Shown piece by piece: positions 7,912 through 15,459 of a DNA stretch of 51,233 bases. The notes beneath the pieces are model-generated. The model searched no databases, had not been told where the DNA came from, and saw only the letters and a list, made by a program, of their open reading frames with translations. Origin of the DNA: Chloroflexota bacterium (GTDB lineage Bacteria; Chloroflexota; Dehalococcoidia; Lucifugimonadales; JACPQL01); the NCBI GenBank assembly GCA_016190445.1, contig JACPQL010000014.1:1-51233 (forward strand), in the 5' to 3' direction. The position numbers were made by a program, and so were the translations under genes. How positions within the stretch are numbered: the stretch's first letter is position 1; every line of letters starts with the position of its first letter.

Positions 7912-8445
7912 ATGAGCCAGGCAGTGGATGCGCGTAGGGCAGCCGCTATACCGCCGCTCACCGAGGAGCAGGCGCGCCGGCGCAGAGAGTATATCCAGCG
8001 CCTCAAGGGGGACAGCAGTTGGGGGTTCGAGTCGGTGCCCGACGACTTCGAGCACACGTGGGAGAGGACCATCACTCCGGAGGCGGTCCGGCTCTACACC
8101 GACGGGGTAGAGGAGATGAACCCCTGGTACGAGAGCGAGTCGCCCTTCGGGAAGGCCATCGTGCCCCCCTTCTTCCTGTCCCGGGAGTCGGCCCACTGCT
8201 TCGACCCCCTGGGGCCGGGAGTGGGCAGGGTGCACGTCAGCCACGAGACGGAGCTTCTGGAGCCCATCTTGGTGGGCACCACTGTGCGCCTGAAGGCAAA
8301 GGTGGGCCGCAAGTACTTTAAGCGGGACCGTCGCTACATTGACGTGAACATAGACATCACCGACGCCGCCACGGGCAAGCTGCTGGCGCGGGAGAAGCGG
8401 AGCGTCATCGCCGAGTACCGCAAGATGGGGGAGGCATCGTCATGA
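7912..8445 (+). CDS. MaoC-like (FAS1-like dehydratase domain) protein, subunit 1
   Basis: A 177-residue single hot-dog-fold protein similar to the N-terminal-type MaoC or FAS1-like dehydratase domains that hydrate enoyl-CoA or enoyl-ACP thioesters. Seen: FEHTWERTITPEAVRLYTDGVEEMNPWYE, where the canonical GDxNPxH is degenerate (E-M-N-P-W-Y), and a later SHETELLEPILVGTTVRLKAKV strand pair. It overlaps the next gene by 4 bp (ATGA), so the two are translationally coupled and probably form a heterodimer like HadA/HadB-type dehydratases. The missing catalytic His suggests this is the structural or substrate-binding subunit. Confidence 0.88.
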   Translation: MSQAVDARRAAAIPPLTEEQARRRREYIQRLKGDSSWGFESVPDDFEHTWERTITPEAVRLYTDGVEEMNPWYESESPFGKAIVPPFFLSRESAHCFDPLGPGVGRVHVSHETELLEPILVGTTVRLKAKVGRKYFKRDRRYIDVNIDITDAATGKLLAREKRSVIAEYRKMGEASS

Positions 8446-8849
8446 TCGTGACCAAGAGCACACCTGTGGGTTTCGAGCTCCCTGGGGTGAAGAAGCAGAT
8501 GGTCATCCAACTCATGGGGTCCAGCGCCTGGGGCAGGACCAACCCCATCCACTGGGACTACGAGACCTCCGTCGCGAGCGGGCTGCCGGCCCCCATCGCC
8601 ACCGGCCAGATGAGCACGGCCTATCTGGGCGAGATGCTGGTGCAGAGCTTTGGGGAGGCCGTGTTCAAGGGCTCCAAGATGCAGTGCAAGTACATCTCAC
8701 CCATCTTTGCCGGGGACACAGTAACCGCCAAGGGCGTCGTGCGGGAGACGACCCCCGTGGGGGGCCACATCCGGTTCAAGGTGGAGATGTGGGTGGAGAA
8801 CCAGGACGGCAAGCTGGTGACCGTCGGCAGCGCCGAGATAACGGTGTAG
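8442..8849 (+). CDS. MaoC-family dehydratase, subunit 2
   Basis: A 135-residue hot-dog protein with the hydratase motif region GRTNPIHWD followed by ASGLPAPIATGQM. In the usual motif (SGDxNPxH) an Asp and a His form the dyad. Here the His is kept but the Asp position carries Arg. Its partner also lacks the His. Either the pair uses a different acid or base, or it acts as a binding rather than a hydrating enzyme. The start ATG lies inside the stop region of subunit 1 (ATGA). A double-hairpin repeat follows the stop codon. Confidence 0.88.
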   Translation: MIVTKSTPVGFELPGVKKQMVIQLMGSSAWGRTNPIHWDYETSVASGLPAPIATGQMSTAYLGEMLVQSFGEAVFKGSKMQCKYISPIFAGDTVTAKGVVRETTPVGGHIRFKVEMWVENQDGKLVTVGSAEITV

Positions 8850-8866
8850 GGGCGCTTGCAGAGTTG

Positions 8867-8938
8867 CTCACCCTTCGACAGCCTCTCAGGGTGAGCGGGC
8901 CACCTTACCGCTCGTGGTGAACTTGTCGAACCATGAGC
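8867..8938. repeat. Double-hairpin intergenic repeat, copy A
   Basis: Two adjacent stems: CTCACCCT...AGGGTGAG (8867-8895) and GCTCGTGGT...ACCATGAGC (8910-8938). Both loops contain a TTCGACA/TGTCGAA core. A related block lies at 10198-10300. It sits between the convergent MaoC and aminotransferase genes and may double as a terminator. Similar CCTTCGACAGGCTCAGG sequences are common dispersed repeats in bacterial genomes. Confidence 0.65.
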
Positions 8939-8966
8939 CTGTGTTCGGGGACAGGCTCCCCAGAGA

Positions 8967-10151
8967 TTATACGCTGCGTGCCAGCGCTCGCTGGGCGGCG
9001 GCCACGCCCTGACCCAGGGGCACCTCGAACCCTTGGCGGGCCAGGACCTCCTCCAGGGAGGAGAGCAGGTAGAGGACGTTGGCGGGGGTGGCGTTGTGCC
9101 CCATGAGACCGATGCGCCAGAGGCGGCCCGCGTACTCCCCCAGGCCGCCGCCGATCTCGATGTTGTAGTCGCGCAGGAGCGCGCCGCGCACATCGGCGTC
9201 CTTCACGCCGTCGGGTATCACCACGGTGGTAAGCTGCGGCAGCCGGTACCCCTCCTGGGCGAAGAGCTCCAGGCCCAGTGCCTCCAGCCCGGCGCAGAGG
9301 GCTGCCGCCACTCGCTTGTGCCTGGCGAAGCGCGCCTCCAGCCCCTCCTCCAGCACCAGCCGCAGTCCCTCCCGCAGGGCAAAGAGCATGGAGATGGGCG
9401 CCGTGTGGTGATAGGAGCGCTGGTGCCAGTAGGTGCGGAGCATGTTCAGGTCAAAGTAAAGGCTTTGCACCGGCGTCTTCCGGCTGTCCAGGGCCGCGAG
9501 GGCGCGGGCGCCAAAGGTCGTCGGGGCCAGGCCAGGCGGGCATGCCAGGCACTTCTGCGACGCGCTGAAGCAGACGTCAATGCCCCACTCGTCCACCCGA
9601 AGGTCCACGCCGCCCAGGGACGTAACCGCGTCCACCATGAACAACGCATCGTGCTCGTGGGCCAGGCGGACCAGCTCTGGCAAGGGGGTGAGCACGCCGG
9701 TGGATGTCTCCCCGTGGACCATGGCCACGGCCTTGACCTTTCGCTGGCCGTCCAGCCCCTTCTTGATGGCCTCCGGGGCCAGCGGGCGGCCCCACTGGTG
9801 CTCCACGGCCACCACCTTGGCACCGGCCCGCTCCGCTATCTGGGCTATGCGGCCTCCGAAAAACCCGTTCACCCCCACCACTATGGTATCGCCGGGCTCC
9901 AGCATGTTCACCAGGGCCGCCTCCATGCCCGCCGTGCCTGTGCCGGAGATGGGCAGGGTGAGGCCATTGCCCGTCTGGAAGACCTGGCGCAGCATCTCGC
10001 GGACATCGTCCATGAGGCGCAGAAAGTCCGGGTCCAGGTGGCCCAAGAGAGGCATCGCCATGGCCTGGAGCACCCTGGGGTGCGCGTTGGCTGGGCCTGG
10101 TCCCAGGAGCAGCCGCCCCGCTGGCTTGAACTCTCGCAAGTAGTCCTGCAT
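8967..10151 (-). CDS. Class V aminotransferase, alanine-glyoxylate / serine-pyruvate type
   Basis: A 394-residue PLP enzyme of fold type I. The N-terminal LLLGPGPANAHPRVLQAM, the GTGTAGMEAAL cofactor segment, D174 in FMVDAVTSLGG and K200 in FSASQKCLACPPG, the Schiff-base lysine, are all present, as is the C-terminal WRIGLMGHNAT. These are the features of alanine-glyoxylate and serine-glyoxylate transaminases, which interconvert glyoxylate with glycine or 3-hydroxypyruvate with serine. The exact donor is not readable. It is a single-gene unit flanked on both sides by copies of a double-hairpin repeat. Confidence 0.93.
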   Translation of the reverse strand: MQDYLREFKPAGRLLLGPGPANAHPRVLQAMAMPLLGHLDPDFLRLMDDVREMLRQVFQTGNGLTLPISGTGTAGMEAALVNMLEPGDTIVVGVNGFFGGRIAQIAERAGAKVVAVEHQWGRPLAPEAIKKGLDGQRKVKAVAMVHGETSTGVLTPLPELVRLAHEHDALFMVDAVTSLGGVDLRVDEWGIDVCFSASQKCLACPPGLAPTTFGARALAALDSRKTPVQSLYFDLNMLRTYWHQRSYHHTAPISMLFALREGLRLVLEEGLEARFARHKRVAAALCAGLEALGLELFAQEGYRLPQLTTVVIPDGVKDADVRGALLRDYNIEIGGGLGEYAGRLWRIGLMGHNATPANVLYLLSSLEEVLARQGFEVPLGQGVAAAQRALARSV

Positions 10152-10197
10152 ATGCCTTTGCTCTCTCCTCGTGGCTAAAAACGTGCCAGAATCTCAA

Positions 10198-10300
10198 CTC
10201 GTCCTTCGACAGGTCCGACTGTGTCGAGACTCCGACGGAGTCGGAGCTCAGGACGAGCGGGCGCTTTGCCGCTCATGGTTCGACAGGCTCACCATGAGCG
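10198..10300. repeat. Double-hairpin intergenic repeat, copy B
   Basis: CTCGTCCT (10198-10205) pairs with AGGACGAG (10250-10257), enclosing a second palindrome, CTCCGACGGAGTCGGAG. A perfect 9-bp stem GCTCATGGT...ACCATGAGC (10271-10299) follows, with a TTCGACAGGCTC loop. It has the same architecture as the block at 8867-8938 and lies between the SDR stop codon and the aminotransferase start codon, both on the minus strand. Confidence 0.65.
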
Positions 10301-10319
10301 CTCTTTTTCGGAATAACCT

Positions 10320-11111
10320 TCAGATCACGGCGCTGGAGCCGCCATCTATGTTTACAGAGGTGCCTGACAGGAAGCTGGCGCGCTCCGACGCCAGGAAGCA
10401 GATGACATCCCCCGCCTCCTGGGCCTTCCCCACCCGCCCCACGGGTACGCCTTTGCCCAGCCGCTCGTACCACGCCTCCAGGGTGAGGCTAGGGTCCTGC
10501 GCCTTGGCCCGCTCCCACCGGCGACGGTGCTGGCCGCTCTCTATCAGGCCGATGCACACCGTGTTCACCAGAATATGGTAGGCGGCCAGGTCCTTGGAGA
10601 GGGCCTTGGTCAGCGCGATGCCCGCCGCCCGGCTCACAGAGGTGGGCACGGAGCTGGCCCGGGGCGCCTTGCCCCCCAGGTTGGTGACGTTGATGATGCG
10701 CCCGCCGCCCACCCGCTTCATGTGGGGGATCACCAGCCGGCTGAAGCGGATGGCCGCGTAGAACTTCAGGTCCATGTCAGCCTGCCACGCCTTGTCGTCC
10801 ACGGCCTCAAAGGAGGCCGCCGCCGAGGCGCCCGCGTTGTTCACCAGAATGTCCACGCGCCCGAAGCGCTCCACAGCCCGGTTGACCACGTTCTCGATGT
10901 CCTGGGTCCGGGTCACGTCCGCCTGAACGGGCAACACAGCGCCCCCGGTGCTGGCGGCGATGTCGGAGGCCGCCTCCTCCAGCACGTCGGGACGCCGGGC
11001 GCAGATGACCACGCTGGCGCCCTCTCGTGCCAGGCTCTCAGCGGCGGCCTTGCCAATGCCATCGCTACCGCCGGTCACGATGGCCACCTTGCCCTTCAGC
11101 CCCATCTCCAT
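10320..11111 (-). CDS. Short-chain dehydrogenase/reductase family protein with altered active site
   Basis: A 263-residue classical-length SDR. The Rossmann motif TGGSDGIG (residues 13-20), ADVT and NNAG (91-94) are intact, so NAD(P) binding is expected, with ARR after the second strand favouring NADP. The catalytic Ser region reads NVTN (141-144) and the YxxxK motif is replaced by TSVSR (T157...R161). Proton relay in the usual way is therefore impossible. The rest of the fold (RAAGIALTKALSKDL, SGTSVNIDGG) is standard. Related SDRs with the same RAAG form seem to exist, so this may be a defined subfamily rather than a dead gene. It is divergent from the M20 gene. Confidence 0.88.
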   Translation of the reverse strand: MEMGLKGKVAIVTGGSDGIGKAAAESLAREGASVVICARRPDVLEEAASDIAASTGGAVLPVQADVTRTQDIENVVNRAVERFGRVDILVNNAGASAAASFEAVDDKAWQADMDLKFYAAIRFSRLVIPHMKRVGGGRIINVTNLGGKAPRASSVPTSVSRAAGIALTKALSKDLAAYHILVNTVCIGLIESGQHRRRWERAKAQDPSLTLEAWYERLGKGVPVGRVGKAQEAGDVICFLASERASFLSGTSVNIDGGSSAVI

Positions 11112-11190
11112 GCTCGCTTCTCCTCAAAATCGGTGTCCCTGCGGGGTTAGGGCGCATTATACCACCTGCGACAACCGCAGCCGCCTTTCG

Positions 11191-11219
11191 TTGCACCACA
11201 GTGTCCCCAGGTCTATAGT
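11191..11219 (+). promoter_or_regulatory. Promoter of the M20 amidohydrolase gene
   Basis: TTGCAC (11191-11196), a 17-nt spacer, then TATAGT (11214-11219). Start codon ATG 11251 follows about 30 nt later with AAGGAGA before it. Spacing and both boxes fit a housekeeping promoter well. Confidence 0.65.
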
Positions 11220-11250
11220 TGGTCCAGCCAGCATAGCCAAGGAGACCAGT

Positions 11251-12429
11251 ATGAGCTTGCCTGACGTGGCCACCGCCGTGGCCGAGCTGAAGGAGGACCT
11301 GTGGGGAGTGCGACGCGACCTGCACCGCCACCCCGAGCTGGCCTTCCAGGAGGAGCGCACGGCTCGCCTGGTGGCCGAAAGGCTGCGCTCCCTGGGCCTG
11401 CGGGTGCAGACGGGCGTGGCGCAGACCGGGGTGGTGGGCCTGCTGGAGGGGAGCCAGCCCGGCAAGACACTGATGCTCCGCGCCGACATTGACGCCCTGC
11501 CCATCCAGGAGGTGGCGGGCCGGCCCCACGGCTCCACCATTCCGGGGAAGATGCACGCCTGCGGCCACGATGGCCACACCGCGGTGGCGCTGGCGGTGGC
11601 CTCCATCCTGGCCCAGAACCGCGATCGCCTGCGGGGCCGGGTGAAGTTCGTGTTCCAGCCCGCCGAGGAGACGATGGCCGGGGCGCGCCGCATGATTGAT
11701 GAGGGTGTATTGCGGGACCCGAGGCCGGACCGGGTGCTGGGGTTCCACTTCTGGGCCGAGCTGCCTGCCGGAACGGTCGGGACCCTGCCCGGCGCCTTTT
11801 GGGCCAGCGCCGATGACATCAAGCTGGTGATTCAAGGCAAGAGCGGCCACGGTGCCACGCCCCACCTGGCGGTGGACGCCATAGCCGCCTCAGCCCAAGT
11901 GGTGTCGGCCCTCCAGACCATTGTCAGCCGGGAGGTGGGCCCCTTCCAGCCCGCCGTGCTCACAGTTGGAACCATCCACGGAGGGCAGGCTTTCAACATC
12001 GTGGCCGACCGCGTGGAGATGACCGGCACCGTGCGCGCCTTCGACGAGCAGGTCAGGACATACATCCTGGAGCGGGTGAGGGAGGTCACCGCCACCGTGG
12101 CCGCCGCCATGCGGTGCCAGGGGGAGTTTGTCCACCGCAATGGCTGTCCCGTCCTGAAGAACGACCCCGATGCCACTCGCTTCCTGCTGGACGTAGCCAC
12201 CAGGGTGGTGGGCAAGAGCCGTGTGGTGGAGCCGGAGCGCACCATGGTCGCCGACGACGTGGCCCGCTTCCTTCAAGAGACCCCGGGCTGCTACTTCGTG
12301 GTGGGCTCGGCCAACCCGGCCAAGGGCATCGGCGGCCCGCACCACAGCCCCAGCTTCGACCTGGACGAGGAGGCGCTCCCCGTGGCGGCGCAGGTGCTGG
12401 CCACCGCCGCCCTGGAGTACCTGGGGTAG
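11251..12429 (+). CDS. M20-family amidohydrolase (hippurate / IAA-amino-acid hydrolase type)
   Basis: A 392-residue metal-dependent peptidase-like hydrolase. Seen in order: LHRHPELAFQEERTA, LRADIDALPIQE with the metal-binding Asp, GKMHACGHDGHTA with Cys/His ligands, FQPAEE with the Glu pair, and the C-terminal GGPHHSPSFDLDEEAL with the last His. These define the group that cleaves N-acyl or N-aryl amino acids. It is cytosolic, with no signal peptide. The ATG at 11251 is preceded by AAGGAGA; the open frame upstream to 10948 is antisense to the SDR gene and is not used. The physiological substrate is not known. Confidence 0.93.
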   Translation: MSLPDVATAVAELKEDLWGVRRDLHRHPELAFQEERTARLVAERLRSLGLRVQTGVAQTGVVGLLEGSQPGKTLMLRADIDALPIQEVAGRPHGSTIPGKMHACGHDGHTAVALAVASILAQNRDRLRGRVKFVFQPAEETMAGARRMIDEGVLRDPRPDRVLGFHFWAELPAGTVGTLPGAFWASADDIKLVIQGKSGHGATPHLAVDAIAASAQVVSALQTIVSREVGPFQPAVLTVGTIHGGQAFNIVADRVEMTGTVRAFDEQVRTYILERVREVTATVAAAMRCQGEFVHRNGCPVLKNDPDATRFLLDVATRVVGKSRVVEPERTMVADDVARFLQETPGCYFVVGSANPAKGIGGPHHSPSFDLDEEALPVAAQVLATAALEYLG

Positions 12430-12537
12430 GTGTCAATCACAAAGGGGACTGCCTAGCTTCGCCGCCAGTTCCTTGGTCCAAGTCCTACATGATGGGGCCT
12501 AATGGCCACAGAATTGATTGTACCAGCAACGGCGACT

Positions 12538-13095
12538 TTACTGTCCATCCTGACTCGCGTCGGCGGCGGGCGCGAGTACCGGACGCCCCTCCTGCCGCTT
12601 ACGCCACCCGTACGGGGTCAAGCCCCGCGGCTTGTACACCGACAGGACCGTGGTCACGAGCAACACCAGTAGGCCGCCACCGGCGTGGACCACGAGCCCC
12701 GGGCTCCTCAGCCCGCGGAGATCGGCACTGGACAATGTCGTCTCTGCCGCTACGCCTGCCATGTAGCTAATTGTCTGCGTCTCCAGCAGCAAGATGATGG
12801 TGGCAAAGAGGACTAGCAGGAGTTTCACCAGGACCCAATAGTGCCGGAACAAGCCCCACGGGGTGCCCAGTGCGTTGACAACCCCGATTAGCACCGAGGC
12901 GAGAGCCAACGGGACGATGACGTACCAGGTGGTCAACTCCATCGCGAGATAGGCGGCGCGCACCAACTGAGCATCCTGGACGGTCAGAGCGGCGACGGCG
13001 AGAGCTAGGAACGCAACGACCGAGCCAAGCCAGCCGACCGAGGAAGTGATGTGTGCGGTGAGCACGAACTTGCGGAGGCCGGGTGTCATGGTCAT
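12538..13095 (-). CDS. DUF2269-like integral membrane protein
   Basis: A 185-residue membrane protein with four predicted helices (from FVLTAHITSSVGWLGSVVAFLAL, the stretch after AYLAMELTTWYVIVPLALAS, YWVLVKLLLVLFATIIL and VVHAGGGLLVLLVTTVLSV) and a basic C-terminal tail. Spacing of His and Trp in helix 1 and the overall topology resemble the DUF2269 family, whose function is unknown. It is the last gene of a TetR-associated operon with a small single-helix protein and a methyltransferase. Start ATG 13095 has AGGTGA about 8 nt upstream; an in-frame longer version to 13209 overlaps the neighbour and is not favoured. Confidence 0.75.
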   Translation of the reverse strand: MTMTPGLRKFVLTAHITSSVGWLGSVVAFLALAVAALTVQDAQLVRAAYLAMELTTWYVIVPLALASVLIGVVNALGTPWGLFRHYWVLVKLLLVLFATIILLLETQTISYMAGVAAETTLSSADLRGLRSPGLVVHAGGGLLVLLVTTVLSVYKPRGLTPYGWRKRQEGRPVLAPAADASQDGQ

Positions 13096-13114
13096 GGCTG
13101 TTTCACCTCGTGTT

Positions 13115-13339
13115 CTACGGCCCGTGTTGTGTGGGCGGTGTGTCGCCCCCATCTGTGTGGCGCCCAGGTCCGTGGCCACCACGGAGGCCGGTGAGTTGCA
13201 AGACGACAAACAACAGGACCAGGACGATGACGATGATCCCAGACACCTTCACCCAGCGTGGCATGCCGGGAGGCGATCCGCAGCCGGGCCCCACGCCAGT
13301 GTCGTCGCCGGTGCCGGGGTGGGGGGTTGGGTCAACCAT
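13115..13339 (-). CDS. Small single-helix membrane protein
   Basis: A 74-residue protein: a Pro/Gly-rich N-terminus, PRWVKVSGIIVIVLVLLFVVLQL as one membrane helix, then a Gly/His-rich tail (GGHGPGRHTDGGDTPP). I do not recognise a named family with confidence. The gene is real because its start ATG is preceded by AAAGGAG at ideal distance, and it overlaps the end of the methyltransferase gene by 8 bp, so the two are coupled. The His-rich tail could bind metal, which is speculation. Confidence 0.7.
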   Translation of the reverse strand: MVDPTPHPGTGDDTGVGPGCGSPPGMPRWVKVSGIIVIVLVLLFVVLQLTGLRGGHGPGRHTDGGDTPPTQHGP

Positions 13340-14036
13340 GTGCGTCTCCTTTCTCGCGCGTGGTCCTCAAGGTTTTACTGACGCCTTGGCGGGCGCGGAT
13401 AAAGGCGAAGTTCTTGTGGCGCGTGAGGATGCCCTCAACGTCGCTGAAGCCGGCGTCCCTTAACATCGGCGTCAGCTTGTCAACCATGCTCTCGCCGCGC
13501 GAGTGGCCGAGGATCGACGGCAGATGGTGGCCGAGGCGAGAGTGGCTGTGCGCAGCGAAGTCCATCACCATGAAGCGGCCGCCGGGCTTCAGCACGCGCC
13601 GTATCTCCAGAAAGCCCTTCGCCTTCAGATTGTCCGGTAGGTGGTGGAGCATGAGGCTACTGGTCACGAGATCGAAGGAAGCGTCCGGAAACGGGATCGC
13701 CTCGATCAGGGCAACCCGGAAATCGATATCGGAGCCGTCCTTGGCTGACTTCTCCTTTGCGACCTGGATCATCTCAGGAGAAGCATCGATGCCATGCACC
13801 TCGCCGGTGCCCACCTGCGGTTTGATGGCGATCGCGAGCGTGCCCGTGCCGCAGCCGACGTCGAGCACCTTATCACCAGGCGCCGGCGAGGCCAGCTCTA
13901 TAAGCTTCTCCCGGATCGCCCTGTCCCGCCCGAACGAGGTGACTCTGACAAAAAGATCGTACCAGTGCGCCCCGTGGATGCCCCCGTGGATGACGCGGCC
14001 TGCCGTTTTCGGGGCGTCAGCGGTCTTGTGGTGCAT
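13332..14036 (-). CDS. Class I SAM-dependent methyltransferase (UbiE/Methyltransf_11 type)
   Basis: A 234-residue methyltransferase. Motif I is VLDVGCGTGTLAIAI, the acidic SAM-ribose residue is in VHGIDASPEMI, motif II/III lie in FDLVTSSLMLHHLP, and LKPGGRFMVMD follows, all in the order of the Methyltransf_11 group. Substrate is unknown; small-molecule or lipid methylation is typical. Start ATG 14036 has AGAGGAGG 7 nt upstream, better than the ATG at 14060. It heads a three-gene operon with two membrane proteins, divergent from a TetR regulator that probably controls it. Confidence 0.88.
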   Translation of the reverse strand: MHHKTADAPKTAGRVIHGGIHGAHWYDLFVRVTSFGRDRAIREKLIELASPAPGDKVLDVGCGTGTLAIAIKPQVGTGEVHGIDASPEMIQVAKEKSAKDGSDIDFRVALIEAIPFPDASFDLVTSSLMLHHLPDNLKAKGFLEIRRVLKPGGRFMVMDFAAHSHSRLGHHLPSILGHSRGESMVDKLTPMLRDAGFSDVEGILTRHKNFAFIRARQGVSKTLRTTREKGDAHG

Positions 14037-14125
14037 TTTCGAGCCTCCTCTGGTGAGCATACACAGGCCGCTCTAGCGGTTCATTCGTTCTCTGTCGCCC
14101 GCGGTCCGCAAGGTCTTCGTGAGCA

Positions 14126-14154
14126 AGCTTACCAGACAATACGTCTATGGTCAA
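14126..14154 (-). promoter_or_regulatory. Promoter of the methyltransferase operon, with candidate TetR operator
   Basis: On the minus strand TTGACC (14154-14149), a 17-nt spacer and TAAGCT (14131-14126). The inverted repeat AGACaatacGTCT (14134-14146) lies inside the spacer, a typical place for a repressor site. A leader of about 80 nt runs to the start codon. Confidence 0.55.
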
Positions 14155-14157
14155 ATA

Positions 14158-14178
14158 CAGTATGTCTAATGTATACTG
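14158..14178. promoter_or_regulatory. Candidate TetR operator overlapping the regulator's own -10
   Basis: Arms CAGTAT (14158-14163) and ATACTG (14173-14178) are inverted repeats. The right arm overlaps TATACT (14172-14177), the -10 of the tetR gene. A direct repeat of the GTCTA core is shared with the site at 14134-14146. This layout fits autoregulation and control of the divergent operon by one repressor. Confidence 0.5.
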
Positions 14179-14183
14179 GGGTT

Positions 14184-14762
14184 ATGCCGAAGCTCTGGAA
14201 CGAGACCATCGAAGCACACCGCCGCGACGTGCGCGATGCGATCCTGGAAACCACTGCGGCGCTAGTAGCCGAGCACGGGCTGCTGTCAGTGACCATGTCG
14301 CAGATCGCCGAGGAGACCGGCATCGGACGTGCGACGCTGTACAAGTACTTCCCAGGCGTCGAAGCGATCCTGGTCGCTTGGCACGAACGTCAGATCACCG
14401 GCCACCTTGAATATCTCGCCGAAGTCCGAGACCAGGCTGGCGACGCTGGCAAGCGACTCGAAGCTGTGCTGGAGGCCTTCGCGCTCATCTCCCACGAGTA
14501 CCACGGGCACCACAACACCGAACTCGCGGCGTTCCTGCATCGAGACGAGCAGGTCGCCCAAGCGCAGCGGCAACTGAGCGACTTGATCCGAGACCTGCTG
14601 ACCGAGGCCGCAGAGATCGGCGACGTCCGGGATGATGTCGCGCCTGACGAGCTCGCTAGCTACTGCCTCCACGCCCTCACAGCAACCGGCAGCCTCCCGT
14701 CCAAGGCCGCAGTCCGCCGGCTCGTCACGGTCACTCTGGCTGGGTTGCGCCCCCCGCGCTGA
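14184..14762 (+). CDS. TetR/AcrR-family transcriptional regulator
   Basis: A 192-residue regulator. Residues about 10-55 form the TetR helix-turn-helix (RDAILETTAALVAEHGLLSVTMSQIAEETGIGRATLYKYFPGVEAIL). The rest is a helical ligand-binding and dimerisation domain with no clear ligand hints. The ATG at 14184 lies 6 nt after the TATACT box, with no real ribosome site, so the message is probably leaderless. It is divergent from the methyltransferase operon and shares its operator region. Longer open frames upstream are antisense to the methyltransferase gene. Confidence 0.9.
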   Translation: MPKLWNETIEAHRRDVRDAILETTAALVAEHGLLSVTMSQIAEETGIGRATLYKYFPGVEAILVAWHERQITGHLEYLAEVRDQAGDAGKRLEAVLEAFALISHEYHGHHNTELAAFLHRDEQVAQAQRQLSDLIRDLLTEAAEIGDVRDDVAPDELASYCLHALTATGSLPSKAAVRRLVTVTLAGLRPPR

Positions 14763-14844
14763 CTCGTTCTGACGCCGCTGGAGCCGGAAGCCCCCCTCAA
14801 CACGTCGCTGTGAGACTGTCGGCCTGTCCGAGTGCCGTCAACAA

Positions 14845-14921
14845 TGGTGGCGCATACGGGATTCGAACCCGTGATCTGTGCCTTGAGAGGGCACTGTCCT
14901 GGGCCGCTAGACGAATGCGCC
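14845..14921 (-). tRNA. tRNA-Glu (anticodon CUC)
   Basis: The reverse complement folds as a full tRNA: acceptor GGCGCAT/ATGCGCC, anticodon stem GTGCC/GGCAC around loop CTCTCAA (anticodon CTC, normal U33), and T arm with GTTCGAATC. The CCA end is encoded at 14847-14845. CUC reads GAG (Glu). It lies between the tetR gene and the VanZ-like gene. Confidence 0.93.
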
Positions 14922-14992
14922 ACTGAGGTTGGCCCGGGGCCGGCAAGACCCACCAGAGTCTTGCCCGTGAGACGATGCCCACTTGGGCTATT

Positions 14993-15457
14993 CTACAGGA
15001 TGCGGCCCGACTGTGAAAGGCGGCCAAGCCTGTAGCGCGCCCACCCCAGTACCCAGTGAGTCAGCAGCAGCCCCGATACCGCACCTGCCACATCGGTCAA
15101 GCCGTCCAAGGGGGAGGCATCTCGCCCAGGGACGAAGGCCTGGTGCACCTCGTCGGTGGCCGCAAACAGGGCGCAGCCCACAACGACCATGAGCAGGGCG
15201 CGCAGCTTGGGGCGAGCGGTCCCCAGGGCCAGCCGAAGCAGCATGGCCAGGATGGCGAACTCCACGAAGTGGAACAGCTTATCCTCGTGGCCTCCAAGAA
15301 AGGCGAGAAGCCCGCTGGGCAGCCGGGGTTCAGGAGGGCTCGACTGCTGAGAGACGAAGCTCATGAGCCCCATCCACGCTGCGGGCGCCAGCCATCTCAG
15401 CCAGCGGGCCGGCCGGCTCAGTCCCACCGTCAGCGCTAGCACGGGGCTGCGTCGCAC
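14993..15457 (-). CDS. VanZ-like membrane protein
   Basis: A 154-residue membrane protein with about four helices. The VanZ pattern is clear: EDKLFHFVEFAILAMLL, DEVHQAFVPGRDASPLDGLTDVAGAVSG. VanZ proteins are of unclear mechanism; the type member gives low-level teicoplanin resistance. The probable GTG start at 15457 comes just after the stop codon of the selenoprotein gene, with GGAGCAGG in front, so it is cotranscribed with it. A GTG a few codons later is an alternative start. Confidence 0.82.
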   Translation of the reverse strand: MRRSPVLALTVGLSRPARWLRWLAPAAWMGLMSFVSQQSSPPEPRLPSGLLAFLGGHEDKLFHFVEFAILAMLLRLALGTARPKLRALLMVVVGCALFAATDEVHQAFVPGRDASPLDGLTDVAGAVSGLLLTHWVLGWARYRLGRLSQSGRIL

Positions 15458-15459
15458 CT

